DNA of 64,000 nucleotides from Oscillospiraceae bacterium (GCA_009787625.1 WQSX01000005.1:1-64000), one strand, 5' to 3'. Shown: positions 26,212 to 36,149, counted from the first letter of the stretch. Notes: a model not told the origin generated them from the sequence alone. Program-made: numbers and translations.

Positions 26212-26958
26212 TTACATTGACAGACCGCCGTCTATTCTGATTATTTCACCTGTTATGTATGCCGCCATATCCGATGCGAGAAATACGGCGAGATTTGCCA
26301 CTTCATCGGGGGTTCCCATTCTTTTTAGCGGGATTGACCTGTCGGCGAAGTCTTTTGCCGCTTGTGGGAGTGAGGCGGTCATGTCTGTCTCTATGAATCC
26401 CGGCGCTATTGCGTTGCATGTCACTTTTTTGCCCGCAAGTTCTCTTGCGATTGTTTTTGTCATGCCCAGCATTCCTGCTTTTGCCGCTGAGTAATTTGCC
26501 TGACCGGGGTTTCCCATTAATCCGCTAACCGATGAGATGTTTATGATTCTGCCGCAGCTTGATTTCATAAGCGGGCGGGATAGTTGTTTTATAAAGTTAA
26601 ATGCGCCTTTTAGATTTACGTCTATTACCTCGTCGAAATCTTCTTCGCTCATTCTGAGCAGAAGAGTGTCGCGTATTATTCCTGCGTTGTTTACTAAAAT
26701 GTCGATTTTTCCGAAATCTTGAATTATGCCGTCGCAGACTGTTTTTACTTCCGCAAAGTCTGCTACGTTGCATTTGTAGGTTTTTGCTTTTATGCCGTAT
26801 TTTTCAGCTTCTGTTTTGACTTCGTTTGCAGAGTTTTCATTTGAGCTGTAGATGATTGCTATGTCTGCGCCGTTTTCTGCAAAATGCAGGGCTATGGATT
26901 TTCCTATTCCACGTGATGCGCCTGTGATTACGGCGGTTTTATCGGTTAGTGTTGGCAT
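26212..26958 (-). CDS. fabG: 3-oxoacyl-ACP reductase
   Basis: VITGASRGIGKSIALHFAENGA; NYSAAKAGMLGMTK. Confidence 0.96.
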   Translation of the reverse strand: MPTLTDKTAVITGASRGIGKSIALHFAENGADIAIIYSSNENSANEVKTEAEKYGIKAKTYKCNVADFAEVKTVCDGIIQDFGKIDILVNNAGIIRDTLLLRMSEEDFDEVIDVNLKGAFNFIKQLSRPLMKSSCGRIINISSVSGLMGNPGQANYSAAKAGMLGMTKTIARELAGKKVTCNAIAPGFIETDMTASLPQAAKDFADRSIPLKRMGTPDEVANLAVFLASDMAAYITGEIIRIDGGLSM

Positions 26959-26974
26959 GGGTGACGCTCCTTGC

Positions 26975-27826
26975 TTATATTTGGGTTTTTACACTTGGGT
27001 TTATTTTTTTTATCAGTCCTGTTAGTGTTTTGCCGGGGCCTGCTTCTATGAATGTGTCGTAGCCGTCTTTTATCATGTTTTCTATTGTCTGTTGCCAGAG
27101 AACCGGGCTATTTATTTGTTTTGCCAGCTGCTCTTTTGGATTTGTGTAGACCTGTGCGGTTAGGTTTGAATATACCGGCATTATTGGTTCTGCCATTTCT
27201 ATGTTGCTCAGATATTTTTCCATGGCTTCGCTTGCTTCGTTCATCAGTGGGCTGTGGAATGCTCCGCTTACGGCTAGTTTCATGCATCTGCCACCTGCGT
27301 CGGCAATTGCTTTTTCCAGCTCCTCTTCTGAACTTTTATCGTATGCCACAACCACTTGACCTGGGGCGTTATAGTTGACCGGATAGGTTTTTGGTATTTT
27401 TTTGCAGATTTCCTCGACTGCATTTACTTCAAGTTTGAGAACTGCACACATTCCACCTTTGTTTTTTTCGGTGCATGTTTGCATGGCTTTTGCTCTGTTT
27501 CTCACGAACTCAAATGCTTGCTCTGTCGTCATCAGCCCTGCATAACTCACTGCAGCGACTTCGCCCAGAGAGAACCCTGCCACGCCGTCTGCTTTTATGC
27601 CTTTTTCCGTCAGGACTGCGGCACACGCCAAGTCTGTTAGGAATACGGCGGGTTGGGTGTTTATTGTTATGTCGAGATCTTCTTTCGGACCGTTAAATGC
27701 TATATCACGAATTTCGGGGCATAGGTCATATATTTTGCGGGCGCTTTCAAAATTTGAGTAGAGGTCTTTGCCCATACCAACGGCTTGTGCGCCTTGCCCT
27801 GCAAATACAATTGCCAGTTTGCTCAT
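26975..27826 (-). CDS. fabD: Malonyl-CoA:ACP malonyltransferase
   Basis: IVFAGQGAQAVGMGKDLY; GFSLGEVAA; SGAFHSPLM. Confidence 0.95.
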   Translation of the reverse strand: MSKLAIVFAGQGAQAVGMGKDLYSNFESARKIYDLCPEIRDIAFNGPKEDLDITINTQPAVFLTDLACAAVLTEKGIKADGVAGFSLGEVAAVSYAGLMTTEQAFEFVRNRAKAMQTCTEKNKGGMCAVLKLEVNAVEEICKKIPKTYPVNYNAPGQVVVAYDKSSEEELEKAIADAGGRCMKLAVSGAFHSPLMNEASEAMEKYLSNIEMAEPIMPVYSNLTAQVYTNPKEQLAKQINSPVLWQQTIENMIKDGYDTFIEAGPGKTLTGLIKKINPSVKTQI

Positions 27827-28770
27827 TATCTTCTCCCTAAAATGTCTTCGGCTTCTTTAATGATTTCTTCTATGATTTCTCCCGCAGTCTGCTCTTTTTT
27901 TATCAGCCCTGCTACTTGACCTGCGAGGAAACAACCTTTTTTTGTGTCACCCTCTTCCACGGCTAGCCTTAGTGCTCCTACCCCTATGGATTCAAGCTCT
28001 TCGTTTGTCACTGAAGAGTCGTATTCTTTTGAGAAGATATCCCTTGAAAATGCAGTTTTCAGAGAGCGCACGGGATGCCCGAGACGCTTGCCCGTGGCTA
28101 TTGTGTCGATATCTCTTGCTGAGATTACTTTGTCTTTGTAGTTTTGGTGTATGTTACATTCTTTTGCCACCAAAAATCTTGTACCTATCTGCACTCCCGC
28201 AGCTCCGAGCATGTATGCCGCCGCCATTCCTCTGCCGTCGGCTATGCCACCTGCCGCAATGACGGGAATGTCCACTACATCGCAGACTTGCGGAACAAGT
28301 GCCATTGTTGTAAGTTCGCCGATGTGTCCGCCTGCTTCACAGCCCTCTGCAATAATCGCCGCCGCACCGAGCTTTGCTGACATTTTTGCAAGCCCTGTTG
28401 ATGCTACAACAGGTATTACGGTTATGCCTGCTTCAGTCCACTGCGCCATGTACTTTGAGGGATTTCCCGCTCCTGTTGTGACGACTGCTACTTTTTCTTC
28501 GGCGACAACTTTTGCTATTTCCTCGGCGTGGGGGCTCATGAGCATGATGTTTACGCCAAAGGGTTTGTCTGTGAGAGTTTTTGCTTTTCTTATTTGCTCT
28601 GATACGTAGTATGCAGGCGCACTGCCCGCTGCGATTATACCGAGCCCCCCTGCACTTGAAACCGCTGCGGCAAGCTCAGCATCTGAAATCCATGCCATTG
28701 CGCCTTGAAATATCGGATATTTTATTCCTACAATATCGCAAATTTGTGATTTAACCATTGTTTTCCCCAA
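27826..28770 (-). CDS. fabK: Enoyl-ACP reductase FabK (FMN nitronate monooxygenase-like)
   Basis: YPIFQGAMAWISDAELAAAVSSAGGLGIIAAG; EGCEAGGHIGE; in the fab operon. Confidence 0.93.
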   Translation of the reverse strand: MGKTMVKSQICDIVGIKYPIFQGAMAWISDAELAAAVSSAGGLGIIAAGSAPAYYVSEQIRKAKTLTDKPFGVNIMLMSPHAEEIAKVVAEEKVAVVTTGAGNPSKYMAQWTEAGITVIPVVASTGLAKMSAKLGAAAIIAEGCEAGGHIGELTTMALVPQVCDVVDIPVIAAGGIADGRGMAAAYMLGAAGVQIGTRFLVAKECNIHQNYKDKVISARDIDTIATGKRLGHPVRSLKTAFSRDIFSKEYDSSVTNEELESIGVGALRLAVEEGDTKKGCFLAGQVAGLIKKEQTAGEIIEEIIKEAEDILGRR

Positions 28771-28969
28771 TAACTTTCATAAGGTCTCCTACGGTCTTAA
28801 TACTTTCGTCCATTTCGATTGATATACCGTATTCTTCTTCGATGTTCATGACCAGCTCGACTGTGTCGAGTGAGTCGAATTCCATGTCCACGAATGTGCT
28901 GTTTTCTGTTACTTCCATGCTTTGGTCGTCTTTGTAGTCTCTTAAGATTTGTGTGATTTTTTCTAACAT
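28751..28969 (-). CDS. acpP: Acyl carrier protein
   Basis: DMEFDSLDTVELVMNIEEEYGI. Confidence 0.96.
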   Translation of the reverse strand: MLEKITQILRDYKDDQSMEVTENSTFVDMEFDSLDTVELVMNIEEEYGISIEMDESIKTVGDLMKVIGENNG

Positions 28970-29008
28970 TGTTTTTGTCTCCTGTCTTTTTTTGTTTTTA
29001 TTTTTTTG

Positions 29009-29044
29009 GCGGGCGGCAGGATGCCGCCCCTACATTGGGTTGCG
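29009..29044. repeat. Dispersed palindromic repeat GCGGGCGGCAGGATGCCGCCCCTACA (copy 1)
   Basis: Hairpin GGGCGGCA-gga-TGCCGCCC; second copy at 30106. Confidence 0.8.
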
Positions 29045-29062
29045 TTTGTTCATTTTTCAAAA

Positions 29063-29101
29063 CACCCGCCTGCGGGCGGCACCCTCTTTGCTAAAGAGGG
29101 T
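29063..29101. repeat. Dispersed intergenic repeat (copy 2): CACCCGCCTGCGGGCGGCACCCTCTTTGCTAAAGAGGGT
   Basis: Matches 23998-24039. Confidence 0.8.
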
Positions 29102-29129
29102 AAGGTTTGTGCATTGATTGCGGTGGCGG

Positions 29130-30086
29130 TTATTGCCATTTGAATACCGCTGTGCCGGCTGTCATTCCTGCTCCGAAGGCTGATAGAACTATTGTGTCAC
29201 CTGTTTTTACTTTGCCTTCTTCTATCATTTCATATAGGAGCAGAGGGATTGATACCGAGGATAGGTTGCCGTATTTTTCTATATTTGTGGGAAATTTTTC
29301 CTCTGGTTGTTTTAGCTTTCGCCTTGCTCCGTCTATTATGCGCTTATTTGCCTGATGGAGCAGAAACCAATCGACTTCTTCGGGTGCTAAGTCCAGTGTT
29401 TCAAGCGCTTTGCTGACTTCTATATCGCAGACTCCAACAGCGAATTTGAATACGTCTTGCCCTTGCATGTATAGATATGGCTCGTCAACTTTGCTCTCCA
29501 AAAACGGGGTGTTGCCTGTGCCAACGGGGATTTTAAGGATTGTTGAGTCGGGGCTTGCTATGAGACTTATGTAGCGCATGGAGTCTCCCGGAGTTACAAC
29601 ACATGCCGCCGCTCCGTCTCCGAACAGCACGCAGGTGTTGCGGTCGTTCCAATCGAGTTGGGTTGACATCATTTCACCGCATGTTATTAGTATGTTTTTT
29701 GCCTTACCCATAGCGAAATAGCCTACCGCAACTTCGAGTGCGTAGGCGAATCCCGTACATGCCGCATTTATGTCAAATGCTGTGCATTTTAATCCGATTT
29801 TTTCCGCTGTTGTACATGAGAGTGACGGGGTGCGCAGTTCTCCGCCAATGGTTGCGCATATAAAAAGGTCGATGTCCGAAACTGTCAGCTTTGCGTTTTC
29901 GAGTGCTTCGAGTGACGCTGTTGCCGCAAGGTCGCTCAGGGTTTCGCTTGTGCAAACATGGCGTGTTTGTATGCCTGTTCTGGACGTAATCCATTCATCG
30001 TTTGTATCTACATAGTTTGCTATTTCGCCGTTTGTGATTTGCTTTTTTGGTATGCCTTTGCCCATGCCTATGATGTTTAAGCTCAT
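29130..30086 (-). CDS. fabH: Beta-ketoacyl-ACP synthase III
   Basis: MSLNIIGMGKGIPKKQITN; INAACTGFAYALEV; LHQANKRIID. Confidence 0.95.
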   Translation of the reverse strand: MSLNIIGMGKGIPKKQITNGEIANYVDTNDEWITSRTGIQTRHVCTSETLSDLAATASLEALENAKLTVSDIDLFICATIGGELRTPSLSCTTAEKIGLKCTAFDINAACTGFAYALEVAVGYFAMGKAKNILITCGEMMSTQLDWNDRNTCVLFGDGAAACVVTPGDSMRYISLIASPDSTILKIPVGTGNTPFLESKVDEPYLYMQGQDVFKFAVGVCDIEVSKALETLDLAPEEVDWFLLHQANKRIIDGARRKLKQPEEKFPTNIEKYGNLSSVSIPLLLYEMIEEGKVKTGDTIVLSAFGAGMTAGTAVFKWQ

Positions 30087-30105
30087 TGTATTACCTTTCT
30101 TGTCC

Positions 30106-30142
30106 GGCGGGCGGCAGGATGCCACCCCTACAATGGGATGCC
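30106..30142. repeat. Dispersed palindromic repeat GGCGGGCGGCAGGATGCCACCCCTACA (copy 2)
   Basis: Matches 29009-29044. Confidence 0.8.
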
Positions 30143-30156
30143 TGTTTTTGTGTGGG

Positions 30157-30615
30157 TTATGTTTCTAGTTGTTCTTGGAAGAAATTGTTTAGCTTGTTTA
30201 TTGTTTTGTATAGGATTTCTTTTTCGTTGTCTTGAAATTGGCTACTTATGTTTCTCACCATTCTTGAGTGGAAAAACCTGTGTGAGCGTTCTATTTTTTC
30301 CCCTGTTGACGTTAGGCTCACCAGCATTTTTCTGCCGTCTTTTACACAGGGGGATTTTTTGACGTATCCTTTGCTTTCTAGTTTTTTTATTGCTACTGTT
30401 GCCGTTGGTGCTGAGACGTTCATCGCTGATGCTATCTCACTCACTGTTGCTTCGCCGCCTGTTTGCTGACCTATTGCTTCAATTATGTGAGCTTCGCCTA
30501 TTGTCACAGGGGTTGCGACGAGTTTTTTCAGTGAGTCCTCTTCGTATTTGAGTATTATATTGAATGTTTCTATGAGTGCTTTATTCAGGCTTTTTTCAAA
30601 ATCGTCCACGAGCAA
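30157..30615 (-). CDS. MarR family regulator, probable FabT-like fab operon regulator
   Basis: winged HTH EATVSEIASAMNVSAPTATVAIKKLESKGYVKKSPCVKDGRK; first gene of the fab operon. Confidence 0.85.
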   Translation of the reverse strand: MLVDDFEKSLNKALIETFNIILKYEEDSLKKLVATPVTIGEAHIIEAIGQQTGGEATVSEIASAMNVSAPTATVAIKKLESKGYVKKSPCVKDGRKMLVSLTSTGEKIERSHRFFHSRMVRNISSQFQDNEKEILYKTINKLNNFFQEQLET

Positions 30616-30680
30616 CTCTCCCTATTCCTTGATTTGCACCTGCGGCACAATGAGTCTAGCGGCATTTATTTCAACAACAA

Positions 30681-30738
30681 TTAGTATGACTAACTAATTA
30701 CTTTGCACTTATATTATCATATGATTTCACGTTGTCAA
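30681..30738 (-). promoter_or_regulatory. Minus-strand promoter (TTGACA, -10 about TAATAT) followed by TTAGTTAGTCATACTAA operator-like palindrome
   Basis: Direct reading upstream of the MarR gene. Confidence 0.6.
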
Positions 30739-30837
30739 GTATTTTTTGTCAGTTGGGTGGTTTTTGGGTTTTCGGCTCACCTTGTTTGGTCGCCCTATAA
30801 TCATGTTGTGGCGTATATGGGTTTTGCGTATATATTG

Positions 30838-30866
30838 TTGACAAGTGAATAATTTCTGTTTAGTAT
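30838..30866 (+). promoter_or_regulatory. Promoter TTGACA-17-TAGTAT upstream of pduL
   Basis: Near-consensus hexamers with 17-nt spacer. Confidence 0.55.
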
Positions 30867-31018
30867 ATAGTACCAAGTAGTGGTGCGGTAAAATTAAAGT
30901 TTACAACTTAAATATTCATTGGCAAGAACGCCAAAAATTTAACTATATCTTGCGTTTTTCTGCAACTGGTGATAAAATAATTATTGTAAAAAATAAATTT
31001 GCGAGAGGATTCATTTAT

Positions 31019-31594
31019 ATGGCTGATAAGAAAATTTTAATCGAAGGTTCAGGCAAACATTGTCACGTATCACAGGCGACACTTTACAAACTTTTTGGCG
31101 ACGGCTTTGAAATGGTAAATAAAAAGGAATTGTCACAACCCGGTCAGTATGCGACACCCCACAAAATTACGGTTGTTGGTCCGAAGAGGTCTACAGATGT
31201 TACAATCCTCGGTCCTTGCAGAAATGCCGACCAAATCGAACTTTCACAGACAGATGCCACTGCAATTGGGCTTAACCCGCCAATCCGCGAAAGTGGTGAC
31301 CTCGCAGGCAGCCCCGGCTGTAAGCTCGTTGGTCCGGAGGGTGAAATCGAAATCAAAGAGGGTGTCATAATCGCGAAGAGGCACATCCACTTTACAGTTG
31401 AAGATGCCGCAGCACTTGGTGTTAAAGACAAGCAAATAGTCAAAGTTAAAGTCGGCGGTGACCGTGCGCTGATTTTTGATGAAGTGGTTGCAAGGGTGAA
31501 CCCCGAATATGCCACAGCAATGCACTTAGATTATGACGAGTATAACGCCGCCGCACTCTCAGGCTCAAACAGCACAGGCGAACTGATAGTATAA
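31019..31594 (+). CDS. pduL: PduL-type phosphate acyltransferase (phosphotransacylase)
   Basis: KHCHVSQATLYKLFG; VTILGPCRNADQIELSQTDA; AKRHIHFTVEDAAALGV. Confidence 0.88.
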   Translation: MADKKILIEGSGKHCHVSQATLYKLFGDGFEMVNKKELSQPGQYATPHKITVVGPKRSTDVTILGPCRNADQIELSQTDATAIGLNPPIRESGDLAGSPGCKLVGPEGEIEIKEGVIIAKRHIHFTVEDAAALGVKDKQIVKVKVGGDRALIFDEVVARVNPEYATAMHLDYDEYNAAALSGSNSTGELIV

Positions 31595-31604
31595 GAATAA
31601 AGCT

Positions 31605-31636
31605 AAAAAAAGTTGTCCTCTCGGACAACTTTTTAT
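31605..31636. terminator. Bidirectional Rho-independent terminator
   Basis: AAAAAAAGTTGTCC-tctc-GGACAACTTTTT. Confidence 0.85.
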
Positions 31637-31655
31637 TAGCCTGATAAAATCAGGA

Positions 31656-31892
31656 TTAATATACTAGATTGAGCACAACAGTTAGGACTACAAATAGACC
31701 TGCGACCCATTTTGTTGCAAGAGCGAGCCTTGCATCGCGAGACTTGGCTTTGTTTTTAGCGAGGTAGGACTCATTCGCTCCTGTAAACGCTGAAAGTCCT
31801 GAGTTTTTTCCTGATTGCAAAATAATTACCAAAAGTAAAATCAGACAAACTACCAATTGAACAATTCCTATTACTATCATTAATGGACCCAT
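31656..31892 (-). CDS. secG: Preprotein translocase subunit SecG
   Basis: MGPLMIVIGIVQLVVCLILLLVIILQSGKNSGLSAFTG. Confidence 0.88.
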   Translation of the reverse strand: MGPLMIVIGIVQLVVCLILLLVIILQSGKNSGLSAFTGANESYLAKNKAKSRDARLALATKWVAGLFVVLTVVLNLVY

Positions 31893-32040
31893 TATAACTA
31901 ACTCCTTTAATACTATATGTACGCAAGCTCTGTATAAACGCTTGCTTTTTAAGACAGTGCATGATATATTACCATGATGCAGCGTCAATTGCAAGGATTT
32001 TTTTGAAGGGGCTGTATTTTTTTAGGAAGGCAAAACTCTG

Positions 32041-32802
32041 ATGTACTTTGATACCCATGCTCATTATTGCGATAAACGGTTTGACAGCGATAGAGATGAT
32101 ACTTTAATTTCTCTTAAACAGGCAGGAATTTCCTATGTTCTCAATGCAGGGAGCAGTGTTCGTTCCTCCAAGACGAGTCTGGAGCTTGCCGATAAATACG
32201 CATTTATCTATGCATCCTGTGGAGTTCACCCGCACGACAGTAAATCTATGACAGACGACACTACTGAAGAACTTGCAAGATTGCTTATCCATCCTAAGGC
32301 TGTTGCCGTGGGCGAGATAGGTCTTGATTATCACTATGATTTTTCGCCGAGAGATGTTCAGCGTAAACGCTTTCGTGAGCAATTGGAGCTTGCACGTTTT
32401 TTGAAAAAGCCTGCTATAGTCCACGAGCGTGAGGCTTTTGAGGATACTCTGGAGATAGTTCGTGAGTTTCCCGATTTGACGGGTGTTTTCCATTGTTTTT
32501 CAGGCAGTTTTGAATCCGCAAAGCTCCTCTTAAAACTCGGCTGGTCGCTTTCGTTTACGGGTGTCGTGACTTTCAAAAACGCAAGGCGTGCAATTGAAGT
32601 GATAAAACATGCGCCTTCAGACAGGCTAATGCTTGAAACCGACTGCCCCTACATGGCGCCCGAGCCTTATCGTGGTAAGCGCAACAGCTCTCTGTATTTG
32701 CCGCAAATAGCGGAAAAGTTTGCTGAAGTCCGTGGGGTCACGGTCGAGGAAATAGCAGAGACCACAACTGCAAATGGGCTTAGGCTCTTTGGGATTAAGT
32801 GA
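32041..32802 (+). CDS. TatD family metal-dependent DNase
   Basis: MYFDTHAHYCDKRFDSDRD; AVGEIGLDYHYD; LETDCPYMAPEPYRG. Confidence 0.93.
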   Translation: MYFDTHAHYCDKRFDSDRDDTLISLKQAGISYVLNAGSSVRSSKTSLELADKYAFIYASCGVHPHDSKSMTDDTTEELARLLIHPKAVAVGEIGLDYHYDFSPRDVQRKRFREQLELARFLKKPAIVHEREAFEDTLEIVREFPDLTGVFHCFSGSFESAKLLLKLGWSLSFTGVVTFKNARRAIEVIKHAPSDRLMLETDCPYMAPEPYRGKRNSSLYLPQIAEKFAEVRGVTVEEIAETTTANGLRLFGIK

Positions 32803-32823
32803 TTATAAAAGGAGATAACCAAA

Positions 32824-33852
32824 ATGAATTTACCAAAACAATACTTCGTTGAGACACTTAGTAAAATTTTATCCATTGACAGCCCAACAGGGTATACCGC
32901 TAAAGTTATCGCCCAAATTAAAGCTTATGTGGACGAAATTGGCTATGACAGCTACTGTACCAACAAGGGTAATCTTGTTGTAACTATTCCCGGTAAAAGC
33001 GACAAGACCGTTGGTATTTCAGCACATGTTGACACACTGGGCCTCGTTGTACGGGGGTTTAATTCGGACGGCACTTTGAGTTTCGAGCCTGTTGGCGGGC
33101 CTATTATGCCTACGCTGGACGGTGAATATTGCAATATTTACACCCGCTGGGGCGATGTATATACCGGAACTATATTGACTAAATCACCTGCAATTCATGT
33201 GTTTGACAACGCTGTTGACATCAAGCGTGAGCAAAAGAATATGGCTATAAGACTCGATGAGGAAGTTAAAACAGATGCTGATGCAAAAAAACTCGGAATA
33301 CTGCCGGGTGATTTCATATGTTACCACCCTAAAACGGTTATCACCGAGAAAGGTTTTATAAAGAGCAGATTTTTAGATGACAAGCTCGCGGCGGCGATAA
33401 TGCTCTGCCTGATGAAGCATTTTAAGGAAAACGGCATTGTGCCTGAGAATAATGTCCTTGCTATTTTCACCACATATGAAGAGGTCGGGCATGGGCTTAG
33501 TCATCTGCCGCAAGAGGTGAGTGAGTTTGTTGGTATCGACATGGGGTGCATAGGCTCTGACCTCAGCTGCACGGAGTATGATGTCTCCATCTGCGCAAAG
33601 GATTCCACGGGTCCATATGACTACGAGTTGACTACCAGACTCATAAATTTGGCGAAAGATGCAAAGCTCTCATATGCCGTTGACGTTTACCCTCGCTACG
33701 GCTCTGATGTTTCCGCCGCCCGCTCTGCGGGGCATGATATAAAGGGGGCTTTGATTGGTCCCGGTGTCGCCGCCAGCCACGGCATGGAGCGTAGTCACAT
33801 CAAGGCAGTTGATAACGCTTGGAAACTTTTGTGTTTGTACTTAACAACATAG
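32824..33852 (+). CDS. M42 family metallopeptidase (divergent)
   Basis: SAHVDTLGLVV; RFLDDKLAAAIML; TTYEEVGHG; ASHGMERSH. Confidence 0.85.
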   Translation: MNLPKQYFVETLSKILSIDSPTGYTAKVIAQIKAYVDEIGYDSYCTNKGNLVVTIPGKSDKTVGISAHVDTLGLVVRGFNSDGTLSFEPVGGPIMPTLDGEYCNIYTRWGDVYTGTILTKSPAIHVFDNAVDIKREQKNMAIRLDEEVKTDADAKKLGILPGDFICYHPKTVITEKGFIKSRFLDDKLAAAIMLCLMKHFKENGIVPENNVLAIFTTYEEVGHGLSHLPQEVSEFVGIDMGCIGSDLSCTEYDVSICAKDSTGPYDYELTTRLINLAKDAKLSYAVDVYPRYGSDVSAARSAGHDIKGALIGPGVAASHGMERSHIKAVDNAWKLLCLYLTT

Positions 33853-33907
33853 AGAACCGCTGATAAGACAGGCGGAGATTTTAGGAGTTGATTCTATAAA
33901 GCAGTTC

Positions 33908-35269
33908 ATGACAAAATTTGCTTCAGTAGATATGACAGATGGTGTACCGTGGAAAAAACTTATGCTTTTCACTGTGCCTCTGCTGATTGGCAATGTCTTT
34001 CAACAATTATACAGCACTGTTGATGCCATATTTCTCGGCAGATTCGTCGGTGACAATGCACTTGCGGCAATCGGCAGTTCGATGGCTATATTTTTTCTTA
34101 TTTTAATGCTTGTAATGGGTGTGGCAATCGGTGCGGGGATAATGACTTCGCAGTATTTCGGTGCGAAAAGGCGTGAGGATCTCTCGTACACAATCGGCAC
34201 GTCAATCACCCTCACCGCAATTGTCGGTTTATTCCTCACCATTTTCGGACCGCTCGCAACAAGACCTGTGCTGATTTTGCTTGAAACTCCTACCGAAATA
34301 CTTGAGGACAGCGTATTATACATGAATGTTCTGCTTTGGGGAATCTTGGGGCTTGCTTATTTTAACATGTTCTCAGGTTTGCTCCGAGGCATGGGTGAGG
34401 CTATTGCCCCGCTGATCTATCTGATAATCGCGAGTGTTTTGAACATTGCCCTGAACTTCGTGTTTATTGTTGTTCTTGGCATGGGCGTGTTCGGTGCGGC
34501 TATAGGTACGGTAATTGCACAGGCTTTCACGAGTGTGCTGTGCCTGCGTAAGCTGATGAAAATGCGCGATGTTTTTGACATGGGGTGGAAGTACTTAATA
34601 CCTCAGAGAAAGTATGTCAGACAGGTTTTAAAGCTCGGAATTCCGTCGGGTGTGTCACAGGCAATATTTGCCGTGGCTATGATGATTGTACAACCGCTTG
34701 TCAATGGGTTTGGTCCTACGTTTATCGCTGTGTACATCATCGTGATGCGGATTGATGGGTTTGTTGTTATGCCTGCTTTTTCGTTTGGTAATGCCATAAC
34801 TGTTTATACAGGGCAAAATGTTGGGGCGGGAAAAATGGACCGCGTGGACAAGGGCATAAAGCAGTGTATAATCATGGCTCTTGCTGTGGCTGTTGTGTTA
34901 GTCTCCGGTGTTCTGGCTTTCGGCAGGGGGATAGCGGGTGCTTTCACCGAGACTCAGCAGGTCATTGACATGACAATGCAAATGTTATGGATACTTGCTC
35001 TTGGATACGTTGCATTTTCAGCAAACATTGTAGTTTGGGGCGTAATCCGAGGTGCAGGAGATGCCATATCGCCGCTCTGGGGGGCGCTTATAAATTCGGT
35101 GGTTGTGCGATTGCCCACTGCGTTTTTGTTTGTACATCTCTTGGGTACGCCTGATGCTATAATGTATTCTTTGTTGGCGGCTTGGATTAGTAACCTTATC
35201 ATAGCGATAATAGTGCTTAAAATAGGCAAGTGGCGGAAGATGGGGTTGATTCGGAAACAGGAAACATAA
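33908..35269 (+). CDS. MATE family efflux transporter
   Basis: 12-TM pattern; VPLLIGNVFQQLYSTVDAIFLGRFVG. Confidence 0.92.
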   Translation: MTKFASVDMTDGVPWKKLMLFTVPLLIGNVFQQLYSTVDAIFLGRFVGDNALAAIGSSMAIFFLILMLVMGVAIGAGIMTSQYFGAKRREDLSYTIGTSITLTAIVGLFLTIFGPLATRPVLILLETPTEILEDSVLYMNVLLWGILGLAYFNMFSGLLRGMGEAIAPLIYLIIASVLNIALNFVFIVVLGMGVFGAAIGTVIAQAFTSVLCLRKLMKMRDVFDMGWKYLIPQRKYVRQVLKLGIPSGVSQAIFAVAMMIVQPLVNGFGPTFIAVYIIVMRIDGFVVMPAFSFGNAITVYTGQNVGAGKMDRVDKGIKQCIIMALAVAVVLVSGVLAFGRGIAGAFTETQQVIDMTMQMLWILALGYVAFSANIVVWGVIRGAGDAISPLWGALINSVVVRLPTAFLFVHLLGTPDAIMYSLLAAWISNLIIAIIVLKIGKWRKMGLIRKQET

Positions 35270-35270
35270 T

Positions 35271-36149
35271 CTACAACTTCTTGATGAAGTTTCCACTTAC
35301 GTCTATTTTGTTGTTGAATACTATAAATGCGCCGGGGTCGGTGCTTACTATTATCCGTTTTAGGCGGGGGACTTCGTATTTTGAGATTACTGTTGTAAAG
35401 ATGTGGGTATGCTGCCCTGAGTAGGCTCCTTTGCCTTCCCAGCATGTTGCACCGCGTCCGAGTTGTTCCATTACATCACTCACAGCGTCGGGGTTTTTTG
35501 TGAAGATAAGTGCGCTTGTTTTGATGTTTTGATAATAGGTGTGGTCAAGTGTTAGCGCATAGATTGTGGTGAACAGTGCTGAGTATATTACTGTGTTCAG
35601 GTCATAACGAATCAGCCCGTAGCTATACACAAATGCGCCTATGATGAGCGAGACTTTCCCCACTGTAAATGTGGGGTATTTTATTGAGCAATATACTCCT
35701 ATAAGGTCGGAGCCGCCGCCTGTACCGCCACAACGAAGTGTAAACCCTGCACCAAATCCGGCGATTGCACCGCCTACAATTGTCGCTGTGAGTGTTTCGT
35801 ATATTAGTGGTTCTTCAGGTATTGGTATAATTGACAGCGCGAATGTCACGAAGATTATATTGATGACAGATTTGATGGGTAGGGTTTTGTTTGTGACGCG
35901 CAGTACCATTATCATCAGTGGTATGTTCATGATTAAAAGCGCCATGCCTGTCAGGTTAAAGTTTTGCGGCATTTCAAGCGGCGTGTATGTGGTTAGTATC
36001 GCTTCTATAACTTGGGCAACTCCTGTGAGTGTGCCGCTATAGAGGTGATGCGGCACGATGATTATATTGATGGCGACGGCGAAGAGCAATAACCCAAACA
36101 ACGACCCGGCATAGCCCGCCAAGATGTTGTATACTTTTTTGTTTTTCAT
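35271..36149 (-). CDS. YitT family membrane protein (DUF2179 C-terminus)
   Basis: GGTGGGSDLIGVYCSIKYPTFTVGK; C-terminal KIDVSGNFIKKL. Confidence 0.88.
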   Translation of the reverse strand: MKNKKVYNILAGYAGSLFGLLLFAVAINIIIVPHHLYSGTLTGVAQVIEAILTTYTPLEMPQNFNLTGMALLIMNIPLMIMVLRVTNKTLPIKSVINIIFVTFALSIIPIPEEPLIYETLTATIVGGAIAGFGAGFTLRCGGTGGGSDLIGVYCSIKYPTFTVGKVSLIIGAFVYSYGLIRYDLNTVIYSALFTTIYALTLDHTYYQNIKTSALIFTKNPDAVSDVMEQLGRGATCWEGKGAYSGQHTHIFTTVISKYEVPRLKRIIVSTDPGAFIVFNNKIDVSGNFIKKL

